Below are positions 8,632 through 16,584 of a DNA stretch of 34,167 nt, piece after piece. This stretch comes from Chitinophagaceae bacterium (lineage in GTDB: Bacteria > Bacteroidota > Bacteroidia > Chitinophagales > Chitinophagaceae): positions 1 through 34,167 of the forward strand of contig CANBQT010000034.1 of the NCBI GenBank assembly GCA_947371755.1, given 5' to 3'. Numbering within the stretch: the first letter of the stretch is position 1; each line of letters opens with the position of its first letter. The notes under the pieces were generated by a model. It was not told the DNA's origin. It ran no database searches and saw nothing but the letters and a program-made list of their open reading frames with translations. The position numbers were made by a program, and so were the translations under genes.

Positions 8632-9300
8632 ATGAAAAAAATATTGAAAGACTATTTTAGTTTTAATAGCCGCGAAAGAGTGGCTATTTTATTGCTATGC
8701 TGTTTGATGGCATTTTTTTGGGTGCTTCCATATTGGTATCCAAATACGAGAAAAATACCAGACACCCTAGGTTGGAAACAACAAGAAGTTGATTCTGAGA
8801 AGACCCCGGGAAAAGTATCCATTCAAAGCCCAGAAAGGGCTGCCATTGTTACTTCTGAACAACTTTTTAAATTCAATCCCAATGAATTATCTGCAGATGG
8901 TTGGAAAAAACTGGGACTGCATTCCAAAACTGTACAAACCATTTTGCACTATCGCCAGAAGGGTGGAAGGTTTCGTGAGCCTGGGGATTTAAAAAAAATC
9001 TGGGGTATGCCTTTAGAACAGGCCAATCAATTAATACCCTACGTTAGAATACCTGAATCTGAAAAAACTGAGCTGAAGCCCAAGTTCCAGGAGCCTAAAA
9101 AAATGCCTGCATCGATCTTGATCAATCAGGCAACGGTTGCTGATTTGATGTTAATTCCAGGCTTCAATCAGTCATTAGCAGCGCGCATGATCAAGTTTAG
9201 AGACAAATTGGGGGGATTTCAGAGCCTGGATCAGGTCCGTAAAACATATGGACTAAATGATTCTTTGTATCAGTTAATGGCTCCTTTTCTGGTTTTTTAG
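8632..9300 (+). CDS. Membrane-anchored helix-hairpin-helix (ComEA-like) protein
   Basis: A 222-residue protein. One membrane segment lies at about residues 17-34 (VAILLLCCLMAFFWVLPYW), followed by a polar linker and two helix-hairpin-helix regions. The first (about 80-140) carries FNPNELSADGWKKLGL and FREPGDLKKIWGM. The second (about 160-222) carries INQATVADLMLIPGF and FQSLDQVRKTYGL. HhH domains bind DNA non-specifically; related ComEA proteins bind incoming DNA during transformation, so a role in DNA uptake is possible but not shown. Such anchored double-HhH proteins are common in Bacteroidota. An AGAGG sits 8 bases before the ATG. Confidence 0.8.
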   Translation: MKKILKDYFSFNSRERVAILLLCCLMAFFWVLPYWYPNTRKIPDTLGWKQQEVDSEKTPGKVSIQSPERAAIVTSEQLFKFNPNELSADGWKKLGLHSKTVQTILHYRQKGGRFREPGDLKKIWGMPLEQANQLIPYVRIPESEKTELKPKFQEPKKMPASILINQATVADLMLIPGFNQSLAARMIKFRDKLGGFQSLDQVRKTYGLNDSLYQLMAPFLVF

Positions 9301-9343
9301 TGATTAGCCTATGAGCTCTCTAAATTTTGGTGTAATCACTAAA
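9296..9343. repeat. 11-bp perfect inverted repeat at the end of the HhH gene
   Basis: TTTAGTGATTA (9296-9306) is exactly repeated in inverse as TAATCACTAAA (9333-9343), with a 26-base spacer. The left arm contains the TAG stop of the HhH gene, and the right arm lies between the -33 and -7 elements of the promoter at 9326-9356. It could be a 3'-end hairpin or an operator. Confidence 0.5.
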
Positions 9344-9356
9344 TCAGTTACTTTTG
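9326..9356 (+). promoter_or_regulatory. Strong Bacteroidota promoter match
   Basis: TTTG (9326-9329) and TACTTTTG (9349-9356) are separated by 19 bases, a full match to the TTTG-N19-TAnnTTTG layout of the Bacteroidota housekeeping promoter. Transcription would begin near 9363. This is the best promoter match I found in the window. Confidence 0.6.
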
Positions 9357-9362
9357 CCCCGA

Positions 9363-9440
9363 AAGCTAACTAACGCTAGTTTAATTTTCAGAAGGTTGCC
9401 CTATAACGATTGCTTGGTTGGGGCAACCTTCATCTATTTT
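9363..9440 (+). ncRNA. Candidate small RNA or leader with two hairpins
   Basis: Downstream of the promoter at 9326-9356 a short non-coding segment holds two hairpins. The first is small: AACTA (9368-9372) with TAGTT (9377-9381). The second is strong: GAAGGTTGCCC (9391-9401) pairs perfectly with GGGCAACCTTC (9421-9431) around a 19-base loop and is followed by ATCTATTTT, a weak U-tract. This is the layout of a roughly 78-base small RNA with its own terminator, or of a leader or attenuator for the kinase gene at 9560. I do not recognise a known RNA family. The 5' and 3' ends are inferred. Confidence 0.4.
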
Positions 9441-9559
9441 CGGCATAAGTATTGTATAGATTAAAGTGTTATTGAAAGAGTAGACTATCTGCTATGGTAT
9501 ACTCTTTAAACGCCATTAAATAAAGTTATTTATCTTAGCAGCTTAGCTATTCAGTATTG

Positions 9560-11482
9560 ATGAGAAACAAATGGGTAATAATCATATGCATTCTGGTGGG
9601 GTACCCATTCCTACTATTTGCCCAGAATAGCAAACAGGTTGTGCTGGATTCTGCAAAAACTGTAAAACTGGTAGATTCTCTCAATAAAGTTGCATTTAAT
9701 AAGAAGGCTTTCAATGTGTTGGATGCCTTGAACATACTAAATCAAACCAAAGACCTTGCTGAAAAGATTAACTATCAAAAGGGTTTAACCAATGCCTACT
9801 ATACCGAAGCGGGTATTTTTCAGCAAAATGGGTTTAATAAAAGGGCACATCTTTTATATGAAATTGCCTTAGATAATAGTCTTAAGAATAACGATACCCT
9901 GGCGATCCCTAAGATTAACATTCAAATTGCTGCTTACGAGGTTTCAGAGGGCAAGCTTGATGAGGCAATTAACCTGTACAATCAATCTTTAATAGCCTGT
10001 ACAAAACTAGGTATGATTACCGAGGTTGCAAATATTAAAAATAGCCTTGGGTTGATTGAAATTAAAAAGAAAAATTACTACAAAGCAGAGTCTTTTTTCA
10101 AAGAAGCTTTGAAGATAAGTCAGACAAAGAAATTTGAATATGGGGAGAAGAAATCATATTACAATCTCGGATTACTAGCCAGTGCCAAAAATGATATTGC
10201 CAATGCTAGACTTAATTTTAATAATTCAATTGCTTTCGATATTGCATTGAAGGATCATTATGGCATGTCCTTAAATCAACTACAACTGGCCAAATTATTA
10301 CTGACAGAGCATAAATTAAATGACGCAGTAGTGTTGGCTAAAAAGGCTTACGACAACGCTAGAATGACCAATGCATATACACTGATGACTAATGCGATGG
10401 TGTTCATCAAAGACATCTATAAATCGGAATATGATCTGGAGAATACCATCAATTGGCAGGATAGTTTGATCAATACTTTAAAACTCAAAGCTGATAATGA
10501 GGTTGACTATGCCAATAGTTTCATTGCATTGGTGCAGGATAAAAGGGTGCAAAAACAAAATGCGAAAACTGAGATCGAAAAAGCCAATAGACGCGTAAGC
10601 AGTCAGGTTATCATTATCATCGGTGGAACTTTTCTCTTATTGATCCTGGCGATGATGGTAATTTTTGCATTCATCAGCTACCGTAAGCAAATGTTGTTGA
10701 GTAGAAGATTATACAAGCAGAATTCCATTATCGAAGAGAATGCTGCTTCGCTTGATAATCTAAATAAGGAGATCAATTCTAAGAATCTTTTATTGGAAGA
10801 GGATAATCGCACAAAGGATAAGTTACTTTCCATCATTTCACATGATTTAAGAAATCCAATTACCAATACACAAACCATTCTTTCATTAATAAATAAAGGG
10901 GCATTATCGCCTGAAGAATCGAAAGTATTGTTGGAACAGTTGGAAACTCAATATATCAATACTACTGGTTTATTAGATAACTTATTGGGCTGGTTAAAGA
11001 GTCAGATCACAGGTAAGGAATTGGAAAAATCCGACATGAATATTTATGACTTAATGAATGGTATGCATTTGGAACAAAAGATTCCATTAATGCATAAGCG
11101 TATCAAGTTCATTAATATCACGCATAATAATACGGTCATAAAAGCAGAAAAGGATATGATCAAGATCATCTTCAGAAATTTAATTTCAAATGCTATCAAG
11201 TTTACTCCACTTGATGGTAGAATTGAAATAAGTAATAGAGAAGACGAGCATTATGATTATGTGATGATTCGCGACTCCGGTATTGGTATGAGTGAGGATG
11301 TATTAAACAAGGTAAATGCACAAAAATATTTCACCCGAACTGGAACGCTGCAAGAAAAAGGAAGTGGATTTGGTTTGATACTATGCAGAGATCTATTACA
11401 AAAGCAGGGAGGAAATCTTTTGATTGAAAGTGCAAAAGGAGAGGGCAGTGTATTTACGGTACAGCTGCCCAAAGCAATTTAA
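9560..11482 (+). CDS. TPR-containing membrane histidine kinase
   Basis: A 640-residue sensor. Residues 1-22 form a signal peptide (ending LLFAQ). About 60-310 is helical with TPR-like repeats, including KAESFFKEALKIS, and is predicted periplasmic. A membrane segment lies near 350-375 (VIIIIGGTFLLLILAMMVIF) and a coiled-coil linker follows. The HisKA box LLSIISHDLRNPI has phospho-acceptor His428. The ATPase domain shows N-box LISNAIKFTP, G1 DSGIGMS and G2 GSGFGLILC. The ATG at 9560 is preferred over a TTG one codon earlier. No response regulator or DNA-binding domain is fused or adjacent, so the partner is unknown. Its stop is 2 bases from that of the convergent gene. Confidence 0.92.
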   Translation: MRNKWVIIICILVGYPFLLFAQNSKQVVLDSAKTVKLVDSLNKVAFNKKAFNVLDALNILNQTKDLAEKINYQKGLTNAYYTEAGIFQQNGFNKRAHLLYEIALDNSLKNNDTLAIPKINIQIAAYEVSEGKLDEAINLYNQSLIACTKLGMITEVANIKNSLGLIEIKKKNYYKAESFFKEALKISQTKKFEYGEKKSYYNLGLLASAKNDIANARLNFNNSIAFDIALKDHYGMSLNQLQLAKLLLTEHKLNDAVVLAKKAYDNARMTNAYTLMTNAMVFIKDIYKSEYDLENTINWQDSLINTLKLKADNEVDYANSFIALVQDKRVQKQNAKTEIEKANRRVSSQVIIIIGGTFLLLILAMMVIFAFISYRKQMLLSRRLYKQNSIIEENAASLDNLNKEINSKNLLLEEDNRTKDKLLSIISHDLRNPITNTQTILSLINKGALSPEESKVLLEQLETQYINTTGLLDNLLGWLKSQITGKELEKSDMNIYDLMNGMHLEQKIPLMHKRIKFINITHNNTVIKAEKDMIKIIFRNLISNAIKFTPLDGRIEISNREDEHYDYVMIRDSGIGMSEDVLNKVNAQKYFTRTGTLQEKGSGFGLILCRDLLQKQGGNLLIESAKGEGSVFTVQLPKAI

Positions 11483-11484
11483 AA

Positions 11485-11643
11485 TTAATCTTCTTTGTTT
11501 CCAGCAGAAAAGATCTGATCTACCGCGCCACCTAGCATAGGAAATTTTTCTTTAACAAATGCTGCAATTGTTGCAACGGCTTGCTGAGCCTGAGCTGCAT
11601 CTAATCCTGCTTCTTTGGTAAGGCGTTCAATTAATTCGTTCAT
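11485..11643 (-). CDS. Small helical protein of unknown function
   Basis: A 52-residue protein beginning MNELIERLTKEAGLDAAQAQ. It consists of two predicted amphipathic helices: the first contains GLDAAQAQQAVATIAAFVKE, and the second carries the loop FPMLGGAVDQIF. The pattern resembles short DUF2267/DUF2780-like helical proteins, but I cannot assign a family firmly. The ATG at 11643 is chosen over an upstream TTG because the extra residues are low-complexity. It is convergent with the TPR kinase, with stops 2 bases apart, and lies beyond the clpX terminator, so it probably has its own promoter. Confidence 0.65.
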   Translation of the reverse strand: MNELIERLTKEAGLDAAQAQQAVATIAAFVKEKFPMLGGAVDQIFSAGNKED

Positions 11644-11692
11644 ATAGTTGATTTTGAGTTTTAATATGAAACACAAGATACTATAGGGGCAT

Positions 11693-11724
11693 AAAAAAAC
11701 AGTGAGAACTTATGCCCACTGTTT
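11693..11724 (-). terminator. Intrinsic terminator after clpX
   Basis: On the minus strand AAACAGTG (plus-strand 11724-11717) pairs with CACTGTTT (11704-11697) around a 12-base loop and is followed by a run of U (A-run at 11693-11699). It lies 18 bases after the clpX stop. Confidence 0.85.
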
Positions 11725-11741
11725 CATATTAAATGTGATGA

Positions 11742-12983
11742 TTAAGCGACTCTTAAAGAGCTCAATTTACTTTTACTGAACATACTCTCTGCATAATCTA
11801 AAGTAACCACTAATTCTTTTGTATCAGTACCTGGAAGCTCAAACATAGCATCTGTTAATATACTTTCGCAGATACTCCTCAAACCTCTTGCACCTAATTT
11901 ATATTCAAGTGCTTTATCTACCATGAAATCTAATACAGGTTCTTCGATCACCAATTTGATATCTTCTAATTCAAATAGTCGGGTAAACTGTTTGATCAAA
12001 GCATTCTTAGGTTGCGTAAGAATACTTCTCAAAGTTTCCTTGTCAAGTGGATTCAAATGCGTTACTACAGGTAAACGTCCTAGTAATTCTGGAATCAAAC
12101 CGAAGCTTTTTAAATCGGTAGCATTGATGAACTGTAATAAGTTTTTACGTTGATGTTCCTGTTCATCTTTGTTTACGCTGAATCCAATGGCATTGGTATT
12201 GATTCTTCTGGCAATCACTTTATCAATTCCATCAAATGCACCTCCACAGATAAAGAGAATATTCTTAGTATCAACTTTGATCATTTTTTGTTCAGGATGC
12301 TTTCTGCCACCTTGTGGGGGTACTAACACTTCTGTGCCTTCCAGCATTTTCAATAAACCTTGTTGCACACCTTCACCACTAACATCTCTGGTAATGGATG
12401 GGTTATCTCCTTTTCTTGCGATCTTATCTATTTCATCCACATAAACAATACCTCTTTCAGCAGAGGTAACATCGTAATTGCAATTCTGTAATAAACGGGT
12501 TAGCATACTCTCTACATCTTCACCCACATAACCTGCCTCTGTAAATACGGTGGCATCTACAATTGCAAACGGAACATTTAATAAGCGAGCGATTGACTTG
12601 GCTAATAAGGTTTTACCTGTACCAGTTTCGCCTACCATGATGATATTGCTTTTTTCAATTTCAATATCGTCTGCTTGTTTTTTCTGAACAATTCTCTTAA
12701 AGTGATTATATACAGCTACTGACAATACTTTTTTAGCATCGTCCTGCCCAATCACATATTCATCCAGGAATTTTTTAATTTCCGCTGGTCTGCGTACACT
12801 TAATTTGAAATTAGAATTAGCTGAATTGGCATCATTCTTAAGATTCAATTCCTGCACAATAATTTCTTGGGCATGTTCTACACAATTTTCACAGATATGC
12901 CCTTCCTGCCCTGCAATCAGAATCTTAACCTCTTCGCGGCTTCTACCACAAAAGGAGCAGTGTAATTGAGCTTGTTTCGCCAT
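11742..12983 (-). CDS. clpX: ATP-dependent Clp protease ATP-binding subunit ClpX
   Basis: ClpX is the AAA+ unfoldase that recognises tagged substrates and feeds them into ClpP. The 413-residue length is normal. The N-terminal zinc-binding domain has four Cys ([11 protein letters not shown] and CENCVEHA). The AAA+ module has Walker [12 protein letters not shown], Walker [11 protein letters not shown], a pore loop in the AGYVGEDVE stretch, and sensor/arginine-finger segments in the C-terminal half ([20 protein letters not shown]). The start is the ATG at 12983. It lies downstream of two clpP genes on the same strand, separated by a 126-base gap holding a strong inverted repeat. Confidence 0.98.
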   Translation of the reverse strand: MAKQAQLHCSFCGRSREEVKILIAGQEGHICENCVEHAQEIIVQELNLKNDANSANSNFKLSVRRPAEIKKFLDEYVIGQDDAKKVLSVAVYNHFKRIVQKKQADDIEIEKSNIIMVGETGTGKTLLAKSIARLLNVPFAIVDATVFTEAGYVGEDVESMLTRLLQNCNYDVTSAERGIVYVDEIDKIARKGDNPSITRDVSGEGVQQGLLKMLEGTEVLVPPQGGRKHPEQKMIKVDTKNILFICGGAFDGIDKVIARRINTNAIGFSVNKDEQEHQRKNLLQFINATDLKSFGLIPELLGRLPVVTHLNPLDKETLRSILTQPKNALIKQFTRLFELEDIKLVIEEPVLDFMVDKALEYKLGARGLRSICESILTDAMFELPGTDTKELVVTLDYAESMFSKSKLSSLRVA

Positions 12984-13050
12984 AATGATTTTTTATTCCC
13001 TCCATAACAAACGCTTGGGAGTTCCAAATAGTTGCCATAGAATGGGTAAA

Positions 13051-13089
13051 GGTAGTACAGTTCCCGCTTTTAGAGGGAACTGTACTACC
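13051..13089. repeat. Perfect 15-bp inverted repeat between clpP and clpX
   Basis: GGTAGTACAGTTCCC (13051-13065) and GGGAACTGTACTACC (13075-13089) pair without mismatch around a 9-base loop. On the minus strand the hairpin begins 20 bases after the clpP stop and is followed by TTTACCC, which is a poor U-tract. It may terminate or attenuate transcription into clpX, or mark an RNA-processing or 3'-stability site. Confidence 0.7.
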
Positions 13090-13109
13090 AAATCTTCTAT
13101 AAAATGAAT

Positions 13110-13748
13110 TTAAATCTTGCTAAGAACCTGATCCACAATGCCGTAGGCTACTGCTTCGTTTGCATCCATCCAGTAGTCACGGTCAAAATCAGCCATAATT
13201 TGCTCCACTGTTTTGCCGCAATTATCTGCTAAGATCTTTGCGCCCAATTCTTTTGTTTTACGGATCTGGGTTGCCTGAATCTCAATATCTGCAGAAGTTG
13301 CTTGCATATAACCTCCCAAACTTGGTTGGTGAATCATCACTTCGCCATGTGGATAGATATAGCGCTTGCCCTTGGTTCCAGCACTCAAAAGTATGGATCC
13401 CATGCTTGCAGCCAAGCCCATACAAATAGTACTAACCGGACTCTTTATCATTTTCATGGTATCATACATCACCATCCCGCTGGTTACGACTCCTCCCGGA
13501 CTATTGATATAAAATTTGATCTCTTCTCCGGGTTTGTCAGCATCGAGTAATAATAATTTACTCACGATATCACGTGCTGATTTATCATCCACAACACCCC
13601 ATAGGTATACTGCTCTTTTATCAAAAAACAGCTTCTCCATTTTCTTCATCATAAACCCACCCATTGGCTCCTGCTTGTCTTCTTTTGGCTCAGTTTCTTC
13701 TTCGTCTTCCATCAGGTAAGGGTTGATAATATATTTCTGATCGATCAT
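13110..13748 (-). CDS. clpP: ATP-dependent Clp protease proteolytic subunit ClpP (second copy)
   Basis: This is the second of two tandem clpP genes. The Ser-His-Asp triad is present: Ser in GLAASMGSILL, His in VMIHQPSLGG and Asp in DFDRDYWMD. The oligomer core INSPGGVVTSGM is intact. Unlike its neighbour, it has an acidic N-terminal extension (EDEEETEPKEDKQEP) that could be a propeptide or alter the axial loops. At 212 residues it is near normal length. Only 26 bases separate it from the upstream copy, so both are likely on one transcript. The two paralogues may form a mixed ClpP1P2 barrel; this is inference from other bacteria with two clpP genes. Confidence 0.95.
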   Translation of the reverse strand: MIDQKYIINPYLMEDEEETEPKEDKQEPMGGFMMKKMEKLFFDKRAVYLWGVVDDKSARDIVSKLLLLDADKPGEEIKFYINSPGGVVTSGMVMYDTMKMIKSPVSTICMGLAASMGSILLSAGTKGKRYIYPHGEVMIHQPSLGGYMQATSADIEIQATQIRKTKELGAKILADNCGKTVEQIMADFDRDYWMDANEAVAYGIVDQVLSKI

Positions 13749-13774
13749 ATAATTTGTTTTATGCTATTTCTTAA

Positions 13775-14467
13775 TTAGTCTTTTTTTGCTTTTCTCGGAT
13801 TGGTCAATAATACTTCATCAACTAAGCCGTATTCCTTTGCCTCAATGGCTTTCATCCAAAAATCGCGGTCGCAATCTGCAGCAACCACTTCAATTGATTT
13901 ATTGGTGTGTTCTGCAATTACCTCATACAATTCAATTTTCAATTTCTTGATCTCACGGGCAGTGATTTCAATATCTGTAGCTTGTCCGCCTATGGCTCCA
14001 CTTGGTTGGTGCAACATGATACGACTATGCTTTAATGCAGTTCTTTTGCCCTGAACACCTGCGCAAAGTAAAACAGCACCCATGCTTGCAGCAATACCTG
14101 TACAGATGGTTGCCACATCTGGACTAATGAATTGCATAGTATCATAAATACCCAGACCAGCATACACACTACCGCCAGGGCTATTGATATACATTTGAAT
14201 ATCGCGGGTACGATCCACACTTTCTAAAAACAGTAATTGAGCAGTTACAATATTTGCTACATAATCGTTGATGCCTTCGCCCAAAAAAATGATGCGGTCC
14301 ATCATCAACCTACTAAATACATCCATACTTGCCACATTCATCGGACGTTCCTCAATGATATATGGAGTTAGATTGGTGATTCCGTGTTGCTGATAATTAT
14401 GAAGCGTAGCACTGCTGATGCCTCTATGTTTTATCGCGTATTGTTCAAATTCTTTTCCAAGATTCAT
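13775..14467 (-). CDS. clpP: ATP-dependent Clp protease proteolytic subunit ClpP (first copy)
   Basis: This is the first tandem clpP gene, 230 residues from the ATG at 14467 (a GTG-started longer frame to 14509 is not favoured). The catalytic triad is complete: Ser in GIAASMGAVLL, His in IMLHQPSGA and Asp in DCDRDFWMK. The handle region follows the normal pattern (IGGQATDIEITAREI). The N-terminus (MNLGKEFEQYAIKHRGISS) is longer than the E. coli mature protein and is probably processed. It differs substantially from the adjacent copy, so this is an old duplication and not a recent one. It assembles a barrel protease in the cytoplasm with ClpX. Confidence 0.95.
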   Translation of the reverse strand: MNLGKEFEQYAIKHRGISSATLHNYQQHGITNLTPYIIEERPMNVASMDVFSRLMMDRIIFLGEGINDYVANIVTAQLLFLESVDRTRDIQMYINSPGGSVYAGLGIYDTMQFISPDVATICTGIAASMGAVLLCAGVQGKRTALKHSRIMLHQPSGAIGGQATDIEITAREIKKLKIELYEVIAEHTNKSIEVVAADCDRDFWMKAIEAKEYGLVDEVLLTNPRKAKKD

Positions 14468-14680
14468 CCGTATAATTTTAGTTGTTATTAATTTGGTCGG
14501 ACGCAACACCCTTAATCATCCTTGTTCTAGCATCAAATTTTTTTAATGGGCGTGTCATATGCTATGATTTTCGCTTTGAAGATAAGTGTTTTGCCATTTC
14601 TGAATAGGTGAATATTCAAATACTGTGCAAAGATTTTTTGGCGGACAATCAGTCAGTTACTATTATATTGAGTTAGTCAC

Positions 14681-14718
14681 AAAAAAGAGGCTGCTCAATT
14701 GAGACAGCCTCTTTTTTT
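14681..14718. terminator. Bidirectional terminator after trigger factor
   Basis: AAAAAAGAGGCTG (14681-14693) pairs with CAGCCTCTTTTTTT (14705-14718) around an 11-base loop. It has T-runs on both strands and lies 37 bases after the trigger factor stop on the minus strand, so it isolates trigger factor from the clpP genes. Confidence 0.9.
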
Positions 14719-14755
14719 ATGGTCTTTTTACTTTTTCCGTTATAATTTTTACATT

Positions 14756-16126
14756 TTAATGGTGGTGGTGGTGCAATTTTTCAGCGAAAGCCTCCATGGT
14801 AATAGCTTCGTCAGTAGCAATTACTTGTCCCTCTAGGCTGGTAAACAATTTATCAGCGCTAATGCGGTGGTAGCTATCTTCCACGAATTTTTTATCCTGC
14901 ATCATACGGTTAGCATAGTCGTCAACCCATTGTTGGTTATCGCCCAAAGCACCTAATTGACCGCCCATATAACTGAATAATTGCATTTTAGCGAAATCAC
15001 GAATATCGTCTGGTAATACCTCGATTTTGTTGTCGGTGATCAGCTTACTACTGATAAGCGTCCATTTTAACTGATCTACAAAAGTAGGGTAGTCTGCTTC
15101 TGCCTCTTCGACAGTTTTAGGCTTATCACCACCAACCTGTAACCAACGTTTCAAGAAATTCTCCGGGAATTCCATCTTGGTATGGTCTATCAAATGATGA
15201 TAAATTTGATCGTGTATCTGATTGCGTGTTTGCTGAGCGAAATGAGTTTCGATCTCTGCTTTCACAGCTGCACGGAAGTCTTCCTCAGTAGTGATTTCGT
15301 TGTTCGGATAAACTGTTGCGAAGAAAGTAGCATCTAAAGCCGCTTTTTCAACAAAACCAATCTTGGTGATGGTCATTTTAAAAGTCTTGTCAGCAGAACC
15401 TGCTTCGTCTTTATTTAATCCTAAATCAGCCAATACTACTTCTCTTTCCTTGTCTTCGAAAGCACTGGCTAAATGAACATCCACTACATCATCTGTTTTC
15501 TTTCCGATCAATTGAGCTCTGAAAGATGGTGCAAAGTATTTAACTAATAAGCTATTTGCTTTATTAATGCCGCCTTCAACCATATTTCCGTCTGCATCTA
15601 ATTCAGTGAAAGTTACATTCAGCACATGATCTTCACTTGAAGCAGTTTCCGGCTCTGTCATGTTACCATTGCGTGTTTGAAGTCTTTCGATTTCTTCATG
15701 TAACATCTCATCTGTAACAATGACGTTGTATTTGGTTACATTAATTTTAGTAGCATCTACGTCAAAGTTTGGCTTTAAACCAATTTCAAATGCAAAATCA
15801 ACATCACCAGGATTATTCATATCTAGTTTGCTGCCTTCATTTTCAAGGGGAATAGGTTGGGCAAAAATGTCTAATTTCTCTTCGTTCAGGTATTTGTTCA
15901 TTTCATTTTCTACTGTCTTCAAAACTTCATCTTGAAAAACACCTTGACCGTACATTTTTTTAACCATTCCAACAGGTACCATCCCTTTACGGAAACCTGG
16001 GATATTGGCTGTTTTGGCATATTGTTTTAAATTCTTTTCAAAATTGCCATAATAGTCTTCCTTGCTCAGCTTCACTGTTAGTTTGTCGTTCAGCAAGCCA
16101 ATATTCTCTCGGGTGATAGTTGCCAT
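14756..16126 (-). CDS. tig: Trigger factor, ribosome-associated chaperone
   Basis: Trigger factor binds nascent chains at the ribosome exit tunnel. The N-terminal ribosome-binding domain carries the signature NIPGFRKGMVP at about residues 38-48. A middle PPIase-like domain (about 150-250) and a helical C-terminal substrate-binding domain (about 265-440) follow. The 456-residue length fits Bacteroidota members. Unusually, the protein ends with five consecutive histidines (EKLHHHHH), encoded by CAC/CAT triplets at 14759-14773. The start is the ATG at 16126, with a TAnnTTTG motif 34 bases upstream. It is followed by a strong terminator, then the clpP-clpP-clpX genes, matching the common tig-clp neighbourhood. 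Confidence 0.96.
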   Translation of the reverse strand: MATITRENIGLLNDKLTVKLSKEDYYGNFEKNLKQYAKTANIPGFRKGMVPVGMVKKMYGQGVFQDEVLKTVENEMNKYLNEEKLDIFAQPIPLENEGSKLDMNNPGDVDFAFEIGLKPNFDVDATKINVTKYNVIVTDEMLHEEIERLQTRNGNMTEPETASSEDHVLNVTFTELDADGNMVEGGINKANSLLVKYFAPSFRAQLIGKKTDDVVDVHLASAFEDKEREVVLADLGLNKDEAGSADKTFKMTITKIGFVEKAALDATFFATVYPNNEITTEEDFRAAVKAEIETHFAQQTRNQIHDQIYHHLIDHTKMEFPENFLKRWLQVGGDKPKTVEEAEADYPTFVDQLKWTLISSKLITDNKIEVLPDDIRDFAKMQLFSYMGGQLGALGDNQQWVDDYANRMMQDKKFVEDSYHRISADKLFTSLEGQVIATDEAITMEAFAEKLHHHHH

Positions 16127-16159
16127 TGTTATTTTTTTGTTTTCTTAAAATTTGGGTGG

Positions 16160-16167
16160 CAAAGGTA
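16160..16167 (-). promoter_or_regulatory. Bacteroidota -7 motif of the tig promoter
   Basis: TACCTTTG on the minus strand matches TAnnTTTG. Transcription from about 16153 would give a leader of about 27 bases before the trigger factor ATG. A -33 TTTG is not evident. Confidence 0.45.
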
Positions 16168-16225
16168 AGGGATTGCCTGAAAAGCTACTCATAGATTCTT
16201 TTAAGCTAGGTAAGTCCTAAAAACA

Positions 16226-16251
16226 ATAAAGCCCACCGAAGTGAGCTTTAT
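16226..16251 (-). terminator. UUCG-loop terminator after tRNA-Leu
   Basis: On the minus strand ATAAAGCTCAC pairs with GTGGGCTTTAT, closed by a TTCG loop, and is followed by TGTTTTTA. It lies 24 bases beyond the tRNA 3' end and just before the tig promoter. Confidence 0.85.
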
Positions 16252-16274
16252 GTAACTAATTGATAATCAGTTTG

Positions 16275-16356
16275 TGCGGATGGAGGGGGTCGAACCCACA
16301 CGCCTCGCGGCGCTAGATCCTAAGTCTAGTGCGTCTGCCAATTTCGCCACATCCGC
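16275..16356 (-). tRNA. tRNA-Leu (anticodon UAG)
   Basis: The 82-base sequence folds as a class II tRNA. Its parts are a 7-bp acceptor GCGGATG/CATCCGC with discriminator A, D stem GCG/CGC, and anticodon stem CTAGA/TCTAG with loop CTTAGGA (anticodon TAG). A long variable arm (GCC/GGC) and T loop TTCGACC follow. The T stem (GTGGG/CCCTC) contains one U-U mismatch. The 3' CCA is not encoded. The gene stands alone, with its own promoter-like motif and terminator. Confidence 0.93.
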
Positions 16357-16404
16357 TTCCCATTCAAAACCCAAAAATTACTTAGGATATTTTCAGATAG
16401 AGCG

Positions 16405-16436
16405 CAAAAGTAGGGGATTTGATAATAAAATACAAT
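16405..16436 (-). promoter_or_regulatory. Promoter of tRNA-Leu
   Basis: On the minus strand ATTG (16433-16436) is followed after 20 bases by TACTTTTG (16405-16412), a good match to the Bacteroidota promoter. It would start transcription about 40 bases before the tRNA. The rest of the 16357-16698 gap holds no gene that I can see. Confidence 0.55.
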
Positions 16437-16521
16437 GTAGGGAGGCTCCAATTCTAAAAATCTATTAAAAAAGTTGGTTCTCAGTTACTTATTATTTGTT
16501 CAGTTTGGATTTTCGAGGCGG

Positions 16522-16584
16522 ATTTTATACCATAAAATTAAATGTTGAACTGACAATTATCATCTTTTACTCTGATTAGAATCA
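16522..16584. promoter_or_regulatory. Short inverted repeats upstream of the YceI cassette
   Basis: ATTTTAT-acc-ATAAAAT (16522-16538) and TGATT-ag-AATCA (16573-16584) are perfect short inverted repeats. They lie 115-180 bases before the ATG at 16699 and are possible operator sites. AT-rich DNA produces such repeats by chance, so this is weak. Confidence 0.2.

Noticed and set aside
9475..9507. AAAGAGTA/TACTCTTT inverted repeat before the TPR kinase
   Set aside because: 8-bp arms with a 17-base loop in AT-rich DNA and no U-run; too weak to call alone.
14478..14519. 13-codon minus-strand mini-frame just upstream of the first clpP
   Set aside because: Possible leader peptide, but short frames of this size are expected by chance and no attenuator structure follows it.
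16274..16468. 64-codon plus-strand frame
   Set aside because: It lies across the tRNA-Leu gene and its promoter on the opposite strand; the peptide has no protein-like features.
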